Assembly (NCBI RefSeq): GCF_001689125.2
Contig: NZ_CP015405.2
Coordinates: 5,064,747-5,128,746 of the forward strand
Direction of reading: 5' to 3'
Length of the DNA stretch: 64,000 bases
Source of the DNA: Blautia pseudococcoides
GTDB lineage: Bacteria > Bacillota > Clostridia > Lachnospirales > Lachnospiraceae
The notes beneath the pieces were generated by a model. That model was not told where the DNA came from. It saw only the letters and a program-made list of their open reading frames with translations, and ran no database searches. A program made the translations under genes and the position numbers. This document shows, piece after piece, positions 34,624 to 43,938 of this stretch. Within the stretch, counting starts at the first letter, position 1, and each line of letters begins with the position of its first letter.

Positions 34624-37002
34624 TTATTTCTTGAATTCTACTATGGTGACTCCGGCATCCCCTTCGCCGAATTCAGCCAGATGATAGTCTTTTACATATT
34701 TCAGGCGTTTCAGGTAGTTGTGTATCCCCTTCCTCAGGGCACCTGTGCCTTTTCCGTGGACAACGCGGACGCTGTTTAAGTGCGCCAGATATGCGTCATC
34801 CAGATATTTGTCCAGCTCTGCCACAGCCTCGTCCACGGTTTTGCCCAGCAGATTGATTTCTGTGCTGACAGAGGCGGATTTGTTCATTTTTATCTTGCCG
34901 GCTCCTGTTTTGGAAAGTGCCGGGCCTGTGATGACCGGTTCATCCAGGAGCTGCAGGTCGGAAATGTGTACCTTGGAGCGCAGGATGCCCATTTGTACAA
35001 AGAGCATTCCTTTGGCATCGGGTTTGGAGCTTACGGTTCCTTTAATATTCATACTCAGTACCTTGACGGAGTCGCCCAAAGATAAATCCTGGGGGCGGAG
35101 TGTGGAGGTCTTCTTAGGAGGTGTTTTAAGGGCAACCTTTTTACCTGCGGAATCCATTTTTTTGCGCAGTTCGGAACGTCTCTGCTCCAGTTCTTTGGCG
35201 GAGAGGGTTTCTTTACCTGCCTTGTTGAAAACTTTCATGGTCTGGTCTGCGTACTCCTTGGCCTCCCGCAGTACACGGTGTGCTTCCTCGTTGGCCTGGG
35301 CAAGGATCCGCTCTTTTCGCTGTTCCAGTTTGTCCTGTTTTTCTTCAAGCTGTGCCTTCAGGGCTTTGATCTCTTCTTTGTAGGAAGCGATTTCCTCCCG
35401 TTCCGTTTCAATTGTTATGCGGCTCTGCTCCAGGCTGGTCAGCACATCTTCAAAGGATTCATCCTCCTGGCTGATCTGCTCTTTGGCACGGTCAATAATA
35501 TGTTCCGGCAGTCCAAGTTTGCCGGAGATGGCGAAGGCATTACTCTTTCCGGGAACACCTATGAGCAGACGGTATGTGGGACGCAGGGTCTCCACGTCAA
35601 ACTCACAGGATGCGTTCTCCACACCGGGGGTGGAGAGGGCATAAACCTTCAGCTCACTGTAATGGGTAGTTGCCATAACACGCACGCCCCGCTCATGCAG
35701 GGAGGAGAGGATGGCGATCGCCAGAGCAGCGCCCTCTGTAGGGTCTGTTCCGGCACCCAGCTCGTCAAAGAGCACCAGGGAATCTTTGTCTGCCTTCTCA
35801 ATAAAGCGCACTACATTGGTCATGTGGGAGGAGAAGGTACTGAGGCTCTGTTCAATGCTCTGCTCATCTCCGATATCTGCGTAGACTTCCTTAAAAACGC
35901 TGAGGCGGGAGTTGTCAAAGGCTGGTATGTGAAGGCCTGACTGCCCCATCAGGGTCAAAAGCCCAACTGTTTTTAAGGATACGGTTTTACCGCCTGTGTT
36001 GGGGCCTGTGACTACCAGCAGATCAAAAGATTGGCCCAGGCGCACGTCGATGGGGACCACCTGGTGCTTTTCAATGAGCGGATGGCGGGCTTTTTTTATG
36101 TCTATGATCCCATCCCGGTTGAAGACGGGTTCTGAGGCGTTCTGGGATTTCGCCAGCAGGGCGCGGGCAAAGATGAAATCCAGTTCCACCATGATTTTCA
36201 GGTTGTCGCCGATAAGTTCCAGATTTTCGGCAGCTAATTCGCTTAAGTTTGACAGCACGATCTCTATTTCCTGCTGTTCCTTGATCTCCAGTTCCCGCAG
36301 GTCATTGTTTAATTTTACTACAGCCATTGGTTCTACAAAAATAGTGGAGCCGGTGGAGGACTGGTCATGGATCATACCAGGTACCTGGCCTTTGTGCTCT
36401 GCTTTTACAGGGATACAGTAGCGGCCATTCCGCATGGTGATCACCGCATCTTGCAAATAAGAGCGGGAGCCGCCGTTCACAATGGAAGTAAGCTGGCTGT
36501 GTATTTTGTCGTTGGCGTTTTTCATGGAGCGCCGCACCTGGCGGAGTCCCGGACTTGCGTCGTCGGCGATCTCCTCCTCGGAGAGGATACAGCGCCTTAT
36601 CTCTGCAGACAGGGGAGTCAGGGGCTGAAGTACCTCAAACATGCTGTCCAGGGAGTCTGTGCGGTCATCCTCGTTTTCCTTTCTGGAGTATGCTTTTGCC
36701 CGGTTTGTATTTTCCAGCAGGGAGCAGACAGCCAGCAGTTCGCCGGCGCCCAGGGTACTTCCCACTTCCAGGCGCTTTAAGGAGCCGCGGACATCCTTTA
36801 CCCCGCCGAAAGACAGGCTGCCTTTCTGATAGACCCGGGCCAGGGCATCTGCAGTTTCCTGCTGCATCACTTCTATTTTTCCGATTTCATCCAGCGGAGC
36901 CAATTCCCGGCACAGGGCCTTTCCCATGGAACATGTGGCAAAGCTCTCCAGTTGTTCTATGATTTTGTGATACTCAAGAGTTTTTAATGCTTTTTCATTC
37001 AT
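34624..37002 (-). CDS. mutS2: MutS2 endonuclease/ribosome-rescue ATPase
   Basis: 792 residues. MutS-like core and lever domains (1-310), ABC-type ATPase with Walker A VVTGPNTGGKTVSLKTVG near 325 and FDELGAGTDPTEGAAL, a long coiled coil (about 500-620), a KOW-like segment and a C-terminal Smr nuclease domain (about 715-792, INLLGKTVDEA and VVHGKGTGALRKGI). Family members suppress recombination and, in Bacillus, split collided ribosomes. The start with AGGTGA six bases ahead is preferred; the open frame continues 21 codons upstream without a ribosome site. Confidence 0.93.
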   Translation of the reverse strand: MNEKALKTLEYHKIIEQLESFATCSMGKALCRELAPLDEIGKIEVMQQETADALARVYQKGSLSFGGVKDVRGSLKRLEVGSTLGAGELLAVCSLLENTNRAKAYSRKENEDDRTDSLDSMFEVLQPLTPLSAEIRRCILSEEEIADDASPGLRQVRRSMKNANDKIHSQLTSIVNGGSRSYLQDAVITMRNGRYCIPVKAEHKGQVPGMIHDQSSTGSTIFVEPMAVVKLNNDLRELEIKEQQEIEIVLSNLSELAAENLELIGDNLKIMVELDFIFARALLAKSQNASEPVFNRDGIIDIKKARHPLIEKHQVVPIDVRLGQSFDLLVVTGPNTGGKTVSLKTVGLLTLMGQSGLHIPAFDNSRLSVFKEVYADIGDEQSIEQSLSTFSSHMTNVVRFIEKADKDSLVLFDELGAGTDPTEGAALAIAILSSLHERGVRVMATTHYSELKVYALSTPGVENASCEFDVETLRPTYRLLIGVPGKSNAFAISGKLGLPEHIIDRAKEQISQEDESFEDVLTSLEQSRITIETEREEIASYKEEIKALKAQLEEKQDKLEQRKERILAQANEEAHRVLREAKEYADQTMKVFNKAGKETLSAKELEQRRSELRKKMDSAGKKVALKTPPKKTSTLRPQDLSLGDSVKVLSMNIKGTVSSKPDAKGMLFVQMGILRSKVHISDLQLLDEPVITGPALSKTGAGKIKMNKSASVSTEINLLGKTVDEAVAELDKYLDDAYLAHLNSVRVVHGKGTGALRKGIHNYLKRLKYVKDYHLAEFGEGDAGVTIVEFKK

Positions 37003-37224
37003 AAATTTCACCTTTTTTAGTATATCATTGATATGTCCGGTTCTGTGATGGCATACTATGGCCATGATACAGATATTCTTATTCTAACGCAAAATTGCTG
37101 GAAAGGAAAGGTGCATTTTATGAGTAGGAGAAATAATTTTCTCCTTCTTCACAAATTGTTCATATCTGTCTGATAAAATAATTAAAAGTTATTGCATCTT
37201 TTACAGAGCGGCAGGAGATGTGTT

Positions 37225-38568
37225 ATGGATGATGAAAAAAAAGAAGATTTAAGGCACGGGGATGAAAAGCAGGAACAGGACAGTATAACAGATAATTATG
37301 AGTTTCTGAAAGAGACAATCAAAGAGCGCCCTATTGATAAAAAAAAGCTGGCCAGGCACGCCGGCTTTCTTGCAGCCGGAGGGGTTCTTTTTGGCCTTGC
37401 GGCGGCGCTGACATTTGCCTATGTGGAACCTAAAATAGAGAAAAACATGCAGCGCAAAGAGGTTCCTTATGTAAATATTCCGGGGGACGAAGAGCCCGGG
37501 ACCCAGGAGGAAACGTCTTCTGAGGACAACGGGCAGGCGGAGCAGCAGACGGGAGACAATACAGGGGAGGACAGTCAGGCAGCCCAGGCGGAGTCCAGGG
37601 AGATGACCCTGGATGATTACGAGAACATGTATACAGAGATCCTGAAACAGGCGGAAGAGCCTAAGAAAGCCATGGTGACGGTGATTGGCAGCAAAAAGGA
37701 CGAGGACTGGTTTCAGACGCCTTATGAGAACCAGATATCAGGTCTGATCGTGGCGGATAACGGGCAGGAGATGTTTATACTCACAGAATACAGGATCGTG
37801 GAGAATGTGGACCGGATCCAAGTGGTATTTTGTGACGGAAGCATGGTGGATGCCAGATTCCAGAAAGCGGATAAAAATACAGGTTTCACCATCCTGAAGG
37901 TTCCTGTGTCCGATATCCCGGCGGAGACAAAGGAAAGGATCATAACCGCACCTCTCGGAAATTCCTACGGATTAAATCAGGGGGAACCTGTTATTGCAAT
38001 TGGAAGCCCGATGGGGTATAGTGATTCTATAGCTTATGGGGTGGTGACTTCCACCGCCAATTCTGTGTCAAAAGTGGACGCGGAGTACGGTATCCTCACA
38101 ACGGATATTGTGGGGAGCGGAGACGGAAGCGGTATTCTGGTGAATCTGAAGGGAGAGGTTGTGGGTGTCATAGCCCAGTCCTTTGCCAAGGCGGACACAA
38201 AAAATATCATTACCGGTTTGTCCATTTCCCAGACGAAGGATCTGATCGAAAATCTGTCCAACAATAAGGATATTATCTATATGGGCGTCACGGGCCAGAC
38301 CATCACCACAGAGATCTCTGAGAAAAAAGGCATTCCCAAAGGCGTTTTTGTGGAAGGCGTGGAGGTGGATTCACCGGCAATGCAGGCGGATATCCGGAAT
38401 GCGGATGTGATCGTGGAGGTCAACAAAGAAAAGGTGGAGACAGTCAAAGGCTATCAGCAGCAGCTTAAATCCTGCAAAGCCGGTTCTGTCATAGAAGTCA
38501 AGGCAATGCGCCAGGGAACAGAAGGCTATGTGGAGGTCACTTTTGAAGTGACTCTGGGGGCATTATAA
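37225..38568 (+). CDS. Membrane-anchored HtrA-like protein lacking all three catalytic residues
   Basis: 447 residues. Acidic cytoplasmic N-terminus, one membrane helix (about 45-67), acidic linker (about 85-130), a chymotrypsin-fold HtrA-like domain (about 145-335) and a PDZ domain (about 345-440). Against the usual HtrA motifs, the catalytic His (T-N-x-H-V) is Arg190 in LTEYRIV, the Asp (T-D-L-A) is Gly220 in NTGFTIL, and the Ser (G-N-S-G-G-P) is Gly301 in GDGSGILVN, with Ser302 next to it. The fold appears kept (VIAIGSPMGYSDSIAYGVVT). Probably a pseudoprotease that binds or scaffolds extracytoplasmic proteins. The ATG follows AGGAGA; a longer start lacks a site. Confidence 0.82.
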   Translation: MDDEKKEDLRHGDEKQEQDSITDNYEFLKETIKERPIDKKKLARHAGFLAAGGVLFGLAAALTFAYVEPKIEKNMQRKEVPYVNIPGDEEPGTQEETSSEDNGQAEQQTGDNTGEDSQAAQAESREMTLDDYENMYTEILKQAEEPKKAMVTVIGSKKDEDWFQTPYENQISGLIVADNGQEMFILTEYRIVENVDRIQVVFCDGSMVDARFQKADKNTGFTILKVPVSDIPAETKERIITAPLGNSYGLNQGEPVIAIGSPMGYSDSIAYGVVTSTANSVSKVDAEYGILTTDIVGSGDGSGILVNLKGEVVGVIAQSFAKADTKNIITGLSISQTKDLIENLSNNKDIIYMGVTGQTITTEISEKKGIPKGVFVEGVEVDSPAMQADIRNADVIVEVNKEKVETVKGYQQQLKSCKAGSVIEVKAMRQGTEGYVEVTFEVTLGAL

Positions 38569-38578
38569 AAAGAAAGGA

Positions 38579-38634
38579 TTCTGTGTGAAACAGACACACA
38601 GAACCGGCGGCGGAGTGCATTTGACCGCGCCGGT
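38579..38634. other. Two adjacent hairpins between the HtrA-like gene and yhaM
   Basis: TTCTGTGTG / CACACAGAA (38579-38603) and ACCGGCG / CGCCGGT (38603-38634). No U-run follows either, so they may attenuate or protect the transcript rather than terminate it. Confidence 0.4.
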
Positions 38635-38643
38635 GGTTGAAAT

Positions 38644-39594
38644 ATGAGATTTATCAATGAACTGCACGAAGGCGAAAAGTTAGCGGGGATTTATCTGTGC
38701 AAACACAAGCAGCCGGCAGTCACAAAAAACGGAAAACCCTACGAAAATGTGATTTTACAGGACAAGACAGGCACCATTGATGCTAAAATATGGGATCCTA
38801 ATTCTCTTGGGATTGATGATTTCGGTACATTGGACTATGTGGATGTTGTTGGTGATGTTACCAGCTTCCAGGGCGCTCTGCAGGTGAGCATCAAACGTGC
38901 CCGCAAAGCATCGGAGGGAGAGTATGAACCGGGAAATTATCTTCCGGTCAGCGACAAAAGTGTGGAGGCCATGTATGGGGAACTCCTGAATTTTGTAAGC
39001 AAAGTGAAGAATATCTATCTCTCCCGTCTTCTGCACAGCTTTTTTGCCGAGGATGAGGCCTTTATCAAGTTATTTAAGGGGAACTCCGCCGCGAAGACTG
39101 TGCATCATGGATTTATCGGAGGACTTTTGGAGCACACGCTGAGTGTAGTGAAGCTCTGCAGTTATTACTGCAGTACATATCCGATTCTGAAGGAGGACCT
39201 GCTGATCGCAGCGGCAATGCTCCATGATATCGGCAAGACAAAAGAACTCAGCCCGTTTCCTATGAACGATTATACGGATGACGGACAGCTTTTGGGACAT
39301 ATTATGATGGGGGCGGAAATGATCCATGATAAAGCCCGCGAAATCCCGGGATTTCCGGAAAAACTGGAAAGTGAGCTGAAGCATTGTATACTGGCCCACC
39401 ACGGAGAGCTGGAATACGGGTCACCCAAGAAGCCTGCCCTTGCTGAGGCCATGGCGTTGAATCTTGCGGACAATACGGATGCCAAGATGGAGACCCTGAC
39501 GGAAATCTTCCGCGCAGCAGGAGATAGTAAGGAATGGCTGGGTTATAATCGGCTGTTTGAGTCAAATTTGAGAAAGACCGGATGTGAAGAGTAA
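38644..39594 (+). CDS. 3'-5' exoribonuclease YhaM family (OB fold + HD domain)
   Basis: 316 residues. N-terminal OB-fold (about 1-95, ENVILQDKTGTIDAKIWDPN) that binds single strands, and an HD phosphohydrolase domain (about 150-290) with HTLSVVKLC, the metal-binding HD pair in AAMLHDIGKTKEL, and HHGELEYGSPKKP. YhaM-type enzymes trim RNA, and DNA in vitro, from the 3' end. It starts two bases after a short GTTGAAAT; the ribosome site is weak. Confidence 0.9.
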   Translation: MRFINELHEGEKLAGIYLCKHKQPAVTKNGKPYENVILQDKTGTIDAKIWDPNSLGIDDFGTLDYVDVVGDVTSFQGALQVSIKRARKASEGEYEPGNYLPVSDKSVEAMYGELLNFVSKVKNIYLSRLLHSFFAEDEAFIKLFKGNSAAKTVHHGFIGGLLEHTLSVVKLCSYYCSTYPILKEDLLIAAAMLHDIGKTKELSPFPMNDYTDDGQLLGHIMMGAEMIHDKAREIPGFPEKLESELKHCILAHHGELEYGSPKKPALAEAMALNLADNTDAKMETLTEIFRAAGDSKEWLGYNRLFESNLRKTGCEE

Positions 39595-39615
39595 GGGGAA
39601 GAGAATATTTTCTGA

Positions 39616-39710
39616 CCTCGCGAGGCAGCCGGGCAGACTGTAACTATCTGCCCGGCAATCATTATAAGGGGAGCGGCAGAATGCCATTAGGCAGAAGCCA
39701 CTCCCTTTTT
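39616..39710. terminator. Palindrome plus two hairpins; second is the yhaM terminator
   Basis: CCTCGCGAGG palindrome (39616-39625), then stem GCCGGGCAGA / TCTGCCCGGC (39628-39656), then stem GGGAGCGGC / GCCACTCCC (39669-39705) followed by TTTTT. Only the last has terminator form. The remaining bases to the next start at 39830 hold no gene. Confidence 0.65.
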
Positions 39711-39829
39711 GGGCCGGAGTGGGTTTGAAAATTGTTTTTGGCAAGAGGTGCGTTACACTATGTCGGAATAAAGATTCAGACATGCTTTGATACAGGCAGT
39801 GGAATGTATCCGGATGGAAGGAAGCAGAG

Positions 39830-41194
39830 ATGGAATTTAAGAAGAATGATATTGTCACAGTAAAAATAGAAGATATGAGCCATGACGGTTCCGGAATCGG
39901 TAAAGCGGACGGGTATACGCTTTTTATTAAAGATGCGGTGATTGGGGATGAAGTGGAAGCAAAGATCATGAAGACAAAAAAGAATTATGGATTTGCCCGT
40001 CTCATGAATGTACTTGTCCCGTCCCCTGACCGGACAGAACCCAAATGTCCAAAGGCCAGAGCGTGCGGCGGATGCCAGCTTCAGTTTCTCAGCTATGAAA
40101 AACAGCTGGAGTTCAAGAAAAACAAGGTAGACGGAAATCTTCGCCATATCGGGGGATTTCAGGATTTTGCCATTGAAAAAGTAATGGGTATGGACGAGCC
40201 GTGGCGTTACAGAAATAAGGCGCAGTTTCCCTTTGGGAAAGATAAGGACGGTAAGATCGTCACAGGGTTTTATGCCGGCAGGACCCATGCCATTATTCCA
40301 AACAGGAATTGTTATCTGGGGGTAAAAGAAAATGAGGAGATACTGAATCGTATCATTGCATATATGGAAGAAAACCACGTGGAGCCGTACAATGAGGAGA
40401 CAGGGAAAGGCCTTGTCCGTCATGCGCTGATCCGTTATGGTTTTACTACAAAAGAAATTATGGTATGTCTGATCATCAATGGGGAGCGCCTTCCGAAAAA
40501 GGAGCGGTTGGTCGAAAAGCTTACACAGGTTCAGGGGATGACAAGTATTACGGCGAATGTGAATAAAAAGCGGAGCAATGTGATCTTAGGGGATAAGATC
40601 ATTCCGCTGTGGGGGCAGAAATATATCACGGATTATATCGGTAATGTAAAATATCAGATTTCCCCCCTTTCTTTTTACCAGGTCAATCCCGTGCAGACTG
40701 TGAAACTGTATGAGACGGCACTGGAATATGCAGGCCTTACGGGGAAAGAGACAGTTTGGGATCTGTACTGCGGTATTGGAACCATCTCTTTGTTTTTGGC
40801 GCAGAGAGCAAAGCAGGTGAATGGCGTTGAGATAGTACCTGCTGCTATAGAGGATGCCAAGAAGAATGCAGAGCTGAATGGGATAGAGAATGCGGCGTTT
40901 TATGTGGGCAAGGCAGAGGAAGTCCTGCCAAAGAAGTACAAAGAAGAAGGAATCTATGCCGATGTGATTGTGGTTGACCCACCCAGAAAAGGGTGCGATG
41001 AGGAACTGCTGTCAACTATGCTGGACATGAAACCGGAGAGGATCGTGTATGTGAGCTGCGATTCCTCTACACTGGCAAGGGATTTGAAGATCTTGTGCGG
41101 TGAGGGGTATGCGTTGGAGAGGGTGGCAGTTTGTGATATGTTTCCGGCTGGGGTGCATGTGGAAACCGCCGTGTTGCTGGTGCGGAAACCTTGA
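39830..41194 (+). CDS. 23S rRNA (uracil-C5)-methyltransferase, RlmD/RlmCD type
   Basis: 454 residues. N-terminal TRAM domain (1-60, VTVKIEDMSHDGSGIGKADG), iron-sulfur region CPKARACGGCQLQF, and a C-terminal SAM methyltransferase with VWDLYCGIGTISLFLA, VDPPRKGCDEEL and the catalytic Cys in YVSCDSSTLARDL. It forms m5U in 23S rRNA (U1939, and in Bacillus-type enzymes also U747). Whether this copy acts on one or both sites cannot be told. It is the last core gene before the accessory region. Confidence 0.9.
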   Translation: MEFKKNDIVTVKIEDMSHDGSGIGKADGYTLFIKDAVIGDEVEAKIMKTKKNYGFARLMNVLVPSPDRTEPKCPKARACGGCQLQFLSYEKQLEFKKNKVDGNLRHIGGFQDFAIEKVMGMDEPWRYRNKAQFPFGKDKDGKIVTGFYAGRTHAIIPNRNCYLGVKENEEILNRIIAYMEENHVEPYNEETGKGLVRHALIRYGFTTKEIMVCLIINGERLPKKERLVEKLTQVQGMTSITANVNKKRSNVILGDKIIPLWGQKYITDYIGNVKYQISPLSFYQVNPVQTVKLYETALEYAGLTGKETVWDLYCGIGTISLFLAQRAKQVNGVEIVPAAIEDAKKNAELNGIENAAFYVGKAEEVLPKKYKEEGIYADVIVVDPPRKGCDEELLSTMLDMKPERIVYVSCDSSTLARDLKILCGEGYALERVAVCDMFPAGVHVETAVLLVRKP

Positions 41195-41322
41195 TTCTAG
41201 GCGGGTTTGCGGGAGTATTTGGGGAAAATGGAGTTGTGTTTTTAAAGGAATAGAGATGGATAAGTTTCCATCTGGGTGGGGACGGGGATAACGCCGGATA
41301 GTTTGAAAATGAGGGTTTTGTC

Positions 41323-41405
41323 GGGTAAAAGATACAATCCGGCAAAACTCTTACTATTTGGCAAAAGTGGATACTATCCGGCAAAAGATATATTTCGTGG
41401 CAAAA
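41323..41405. repeat. Degenerate 19-bp tandem repeat with GGCAAAA core
   Basis: GG-YAAAA cores start at 41323 (GGGTAAAA), 41341, 41360, 41380 and 41399, i.e. every 18-20 bp, with partly conserved TACTAT spacers (TTACTATTT and ATACTATCC). It fills the gap between the rRNA methylase and the UPF0158 gene. Related GGCAAAA copies in mixed orientation occur at 50576-50612 on the far side of the accessory block. It is not CRISPR-like. Confidence 0.6.
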
Positions 41406-41514
41406 ATGAAAAATACTGAAACATTCTTCTGCTCATGTTATACTTATGGAATTAAATCGTAAAGAAATCAATTTAAGATGCCAGATTTTTAACAAAAGAC
41501 AGGGGGCTTTAGGG

Positions 41515-41940
41515 ATGAAAGTAAAATTAGGCGTCATTTTGGATGCGATTGAGATGGCTGATGATAACTATACATATTTTTTGGATTTAGAAACAGGAGA
41601 AAGTGTGTTCCTTGCAGATGAACTGATTACTGGTTTGGATAATGAGGGGTTGGAAGATGAAATTGAAGAAAACCCGGAACGCTATTTAAGGCTTCCTACG
41701 AAATTTGAGATTCACGAATACCATATCATGGAAGAATTTATCTGGACTTTAAAAGGTGAAAAGGCAGATAAACTGGAATGTGCCATACGAGGGCGTGGAG
41801 CGTTCAGGAGATTTAAGGATATGGTAGACAGAATGGGGATTTCACAGCAGTGGTATGATTTTCAGGCAGAGTATTACAGGAAACTGGCAACCCAGTGGTG
41901 TCGGGAGCAGGGGCTGGAGTATGAGGAGGAGAGCCTGTGA
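41515..41940 (+). CDS. UPF0158 family protein
   Basis: 141 residues, acidic and cytoplasmic. MKVKLGVILDAIEMADDNYT, LPTKFEIHEYHIMEEFIW and RGRGAFRRFKDMVDRMGI match the UPF0158 pattern; WCREQGLEYEEE is its common end. Function unknown. The ATG follows AGGGGG; an upstream in-frame ATG (41446) has no site. The stop overlaps the start of the broken GNAT gene (GTGA), typical of a transferred two-gene cassette. Confidence 0.8.
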   Translation: MKVKLGVILDAIEMADDNYTYFLDLETGESVFLADELITGLDNEGLEDEIEENPERYLRLPTKFEIHEYHIMEEFIWTLKGEKADKLECAIRGRGAFRRFKDMVDRMGISQQWYDFQAEYYRKLATQWCREQGLEYEEESL

Positions 41941-42328
41941 AGATTAGGTTTGCGGAAAAATCAGACATTGAAATTCTTTCTACATATGATAAACACATCA
42001 GGATAACGGAACTGGAATCTTCCGTATCGCTTGGTCGGGTAATCGTAGCAGAAGATAACGAAACACTTATAGGCTGGTTGCGATGGAATCTGTTCTGGGA
42101 TAACACGCCGTTTATGAATATGCTGTTTATACTTGACCAGCATCGTAGTTGTGGCTATGGAAGAAAAATGGTTGCTTATTGGGAAAACAAATGAAGACTA
42201 AGGGGTATGATTTAGTCATGACATCTTCTTTGTCGAATGAAGCGGCACAGCATTTTTATCGTAAATTGAACTATATGGATTCAGGTGCAATCCTGTTGCC
42301 CGAAGAACCCCTGGAAATAATTTTTTAA
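41937..42328 (+). pseudogene. GNAT acetyltransferase broken by a one-base frameshift
   Basis: Frame 1 gives MKIRFAEKSDIEILSTYDKH to the acetyl-CoA-binding RSCGYGRKMVAYWEN, then TGA at 42192. The remaining expected C-terminus, MKTKGYDLVMTSSLSNEAAQ then HFYRKLNYMDSG, continues in the next frame from 42191 to a TAA at 42326. Restoring one base near AAAACAAATG would give an intact protein of about 130 residues. It is translationally coupled to the UPF0158 gene. Confidence 0.85.
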
Positions 42329-42385
42329 AGAAGCTATAGGTTGAAGTTATTATTTTTATTCAAGATATGGAAGGCAGGTAGACCC

Positions 42386-42823
42386 ATGATAAGGTATGTA
42401 ACAAAGAACGATGAAGGTCAAATACTGTCCATGATGGAACTGGTAAAAGATGATTTTGCCGGGTATAAAGAAAAGGAATTTTTAGAAGCAGTATACAATG
42501 CTATCAGCAATGATGAAGCAATTATGGAAGAAAAAGACGGGAGAATAGCGGGATTGCTTATGTGCTCAAAGAAAGAAAAAGAGCTTTCTTTTCTTGCCGT
42601 ACACCCTGAGTATCGAAAGAACAGTATTGCGAAAAGATTGATTGAGAAAATGACAGAGTGGTTTGCTGTGGGAGATATTATTTCTGTAGTTACATTTCGG
42701 GAGGGCGACCCGAAAGGGATACCTGCCAGAGCCTGTTATCATTCTTGTGGATTTGTGGATGATGAAAAATTGACTGTATTTGATTATCCTTGCCAGAAAA
42801 TGATTCTCAAGATTTGCCATTAA
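42386..42823 (+). CDS. GNAT-family N-acetyltransferase
   Basis: 145 residues. The pattern LLMCSKKEKELSFLAVHPEY, then RKNSIAKRLIEKM, is motif A of GNATs, binding acetyl-CoA; ARACYHSCGFVDDEKL is motif B. Substrate unknown (small molecule, protein N-terminus or ribosomal). Probable start ATG 42386 behind GGAAGG. It lies among other single-copy accessory genes. Confidence 0.85.
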   Translation: MIRYVTKNDEGQILSMMELVKDDFAGYKEKEFLEAVYNAISNDEAIMEEKDGRIAGLLMCSKKEKELSFLAVHPEYRKNSIAKRLIEKMTEWFAVGDIISVVTFREGDPKGIPARACYHSCGFVDDEKLTVFDYPCQKMILKICH

Positions 42824-42843
42824 AGTGATGGAGGAAGTTTATT

Positions 42844-43407
42844 TTGAAGGATTTTATAAGAGATAACCTCTGCTTCTCCCTTTGCGGCTTGAACTGCGGA
42901 TTGTGTCCTATGAAGCTGGACGTACATTGTCCGGGCTGCGGAGGCGGAGAGGGAAACCAGTCCTGTAAAATAGCCAGGTGTAGTATCCAACATGGTAAGA
43001 TAGAATACTGCAGTCAATGTCATGAGTTTCCGTGTGATAAATATGGGAGGGCAGATGAGTATGATATTTTTATCACACACAGGAATTGGAAGCAGGATTT
43101 TGAAAAAATGAAGGTTATGGGTATAGAAGCCTATAATTCCGATCAACTGCAGAAGCTGGAAATATGGAAGCTTCTGTTGGAAGGCTATAATGATGGCAGA
43201 AGAAAAAGCTTCTTTTGTCTGGCGGTCAATCTCCTGGATTTAGAAGATTTGAAAACTGTGGTAGGGCATCTTGTGGAAGAAAAACAGTTGGAAAGTTTTA
43301 CGCTGAAAGAAAAGTCAGCTTTTGCGGTAAAGCAACTCCAGTCCATAGCAGAGCAGCGGGGCGTAGTGCTAAAATGGAATAAGAAACCCTCAAAAACGAA
43401 GAAATGA
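42844..43407 (+). CDS. DUF3795-type cysteine-rich protein
   Basis: 187 residues with nine or more cysteines near the N-terminus: FSLCGLNCGLCPMKLDVHC, PGCGGGEGNQSCKIARCS and YCSQCHEFPCDKY. This is the DUF3795 arrangement, thought to bind metal (zinc or iron-sulfur). The rest is helical and basic-ended. Start TTG behind TGGAGGAAG. Function unknown; often found near acetyltransferases and regulators in clostridia. Confidence 0.78.
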   Translation: MKDFIRDNLCFSLCGLNCGLCPMKLDVHCPGCGGGEGNQSCKIARCSIQHGKIEYCSQCHEFPCDKYGRADEYDIFITHRNWKQDFEKMKVMGIEAYNSDQLQKLEIWKLLLEGYNDGRRKSFFCLAVNLLDLEDLKTVVGHLVEEKQLESFTLKEKSAFAVKQLQSIAEQRGVVLKWNKKPSKTKK

Positions 43408-43529
43408 CTCTTGTAAAATGCTGGTCTATCATTTAAACTATTCTTATCTGACATCACAGTTCTTAAATCACATTGTTCGGGAGCTCCCCGGTATATTTCA
43501 TCCATACAAAACGCAAAGGAGAAATTAGT

Positions 43530-43697
43530 ATGACATTTGGATTTATTGATTTTGCAAAAGAGGTATTAGAGGCTTCGGACAGGCCATTATCCTTAGAGGA
43601 GATGTGGGCGGCGGGATGTAAACGGGGGCTTGACGGGAAGCTGGGTTCCTCCGGAAAGACACCTGTCCGCACTGTGAAGGGAGATTATTTGCTATGA
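43530..43697 (+). pseudogene. Truncated HARE-HTH domain fragment
   Basis: 55 residues: MTFGFIDFAKEVLEASDRPL, LSLEEMWAAGCKRGLDGKLG and SSGKTPVRT match the winged-helix HARE domain usually found at the N-terminus of restriction endonucleases or RNA polymerase delta. After GKTPVRT the homology stops and the frame ends six residues later, so the body (likely a nuclease) is missing. AAAGGAG precedes the ATG. The fragment is fused by overlap to the next gene. Confidence 0.6.
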
Positions 43698-43927
43698 TTG
43701 CGTTCTACAAGTTATGGGATAAAATGAACCGAATGGGTATTCGCAAGAAAGATTTAAAAGATAAAAAAATCATAAGTGCAGCCACAATCAATAAAATGAA
43801 CAATAATGAAATTGTCACCACAGAAACATTAGATAAGCTCTGTGAATATCTCAAGTGTCAGCCAGATGAAATTCTGGAATACATTCCAAATACCCCAGCA
43901 GAGGAAACTTCACCTAATGAAGAATAG
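43694..43927 (+). CDS. XRE-family (Cro/CI-type) transcriptional regulator
   Basis: 77 residues. Helix-turn-helix IRKKDLKDKKIISAATINKM then LDKLCEYLKCQPDEILEYIP is the small YozG-like XRE class common on plasmids, ICEs and prophages. Its start overlaps the stop of the HARE fragment by 4 bp. An AGGCACAGCC / GGCTGCGCCT hairpin (43926-43952) just downstream may end transcription in both directions. Confidence 0.85.
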   Translation: MIAFYKLWDKMNRMGIRKKDLKDKKIISAATINKMNNNEIVTTETLDKLCEYLKCQPDEILEYIPNTPAEETSPNEE

Positions 43928-43938
43928 GCACAGCCAAA

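Noticed and set aside
41323..41405. Possible CRISPR array
   Set aside because: Units are only about 19 bp with a 7-bp shared core and no unique spacers of 30 bp or more; no cas genes.
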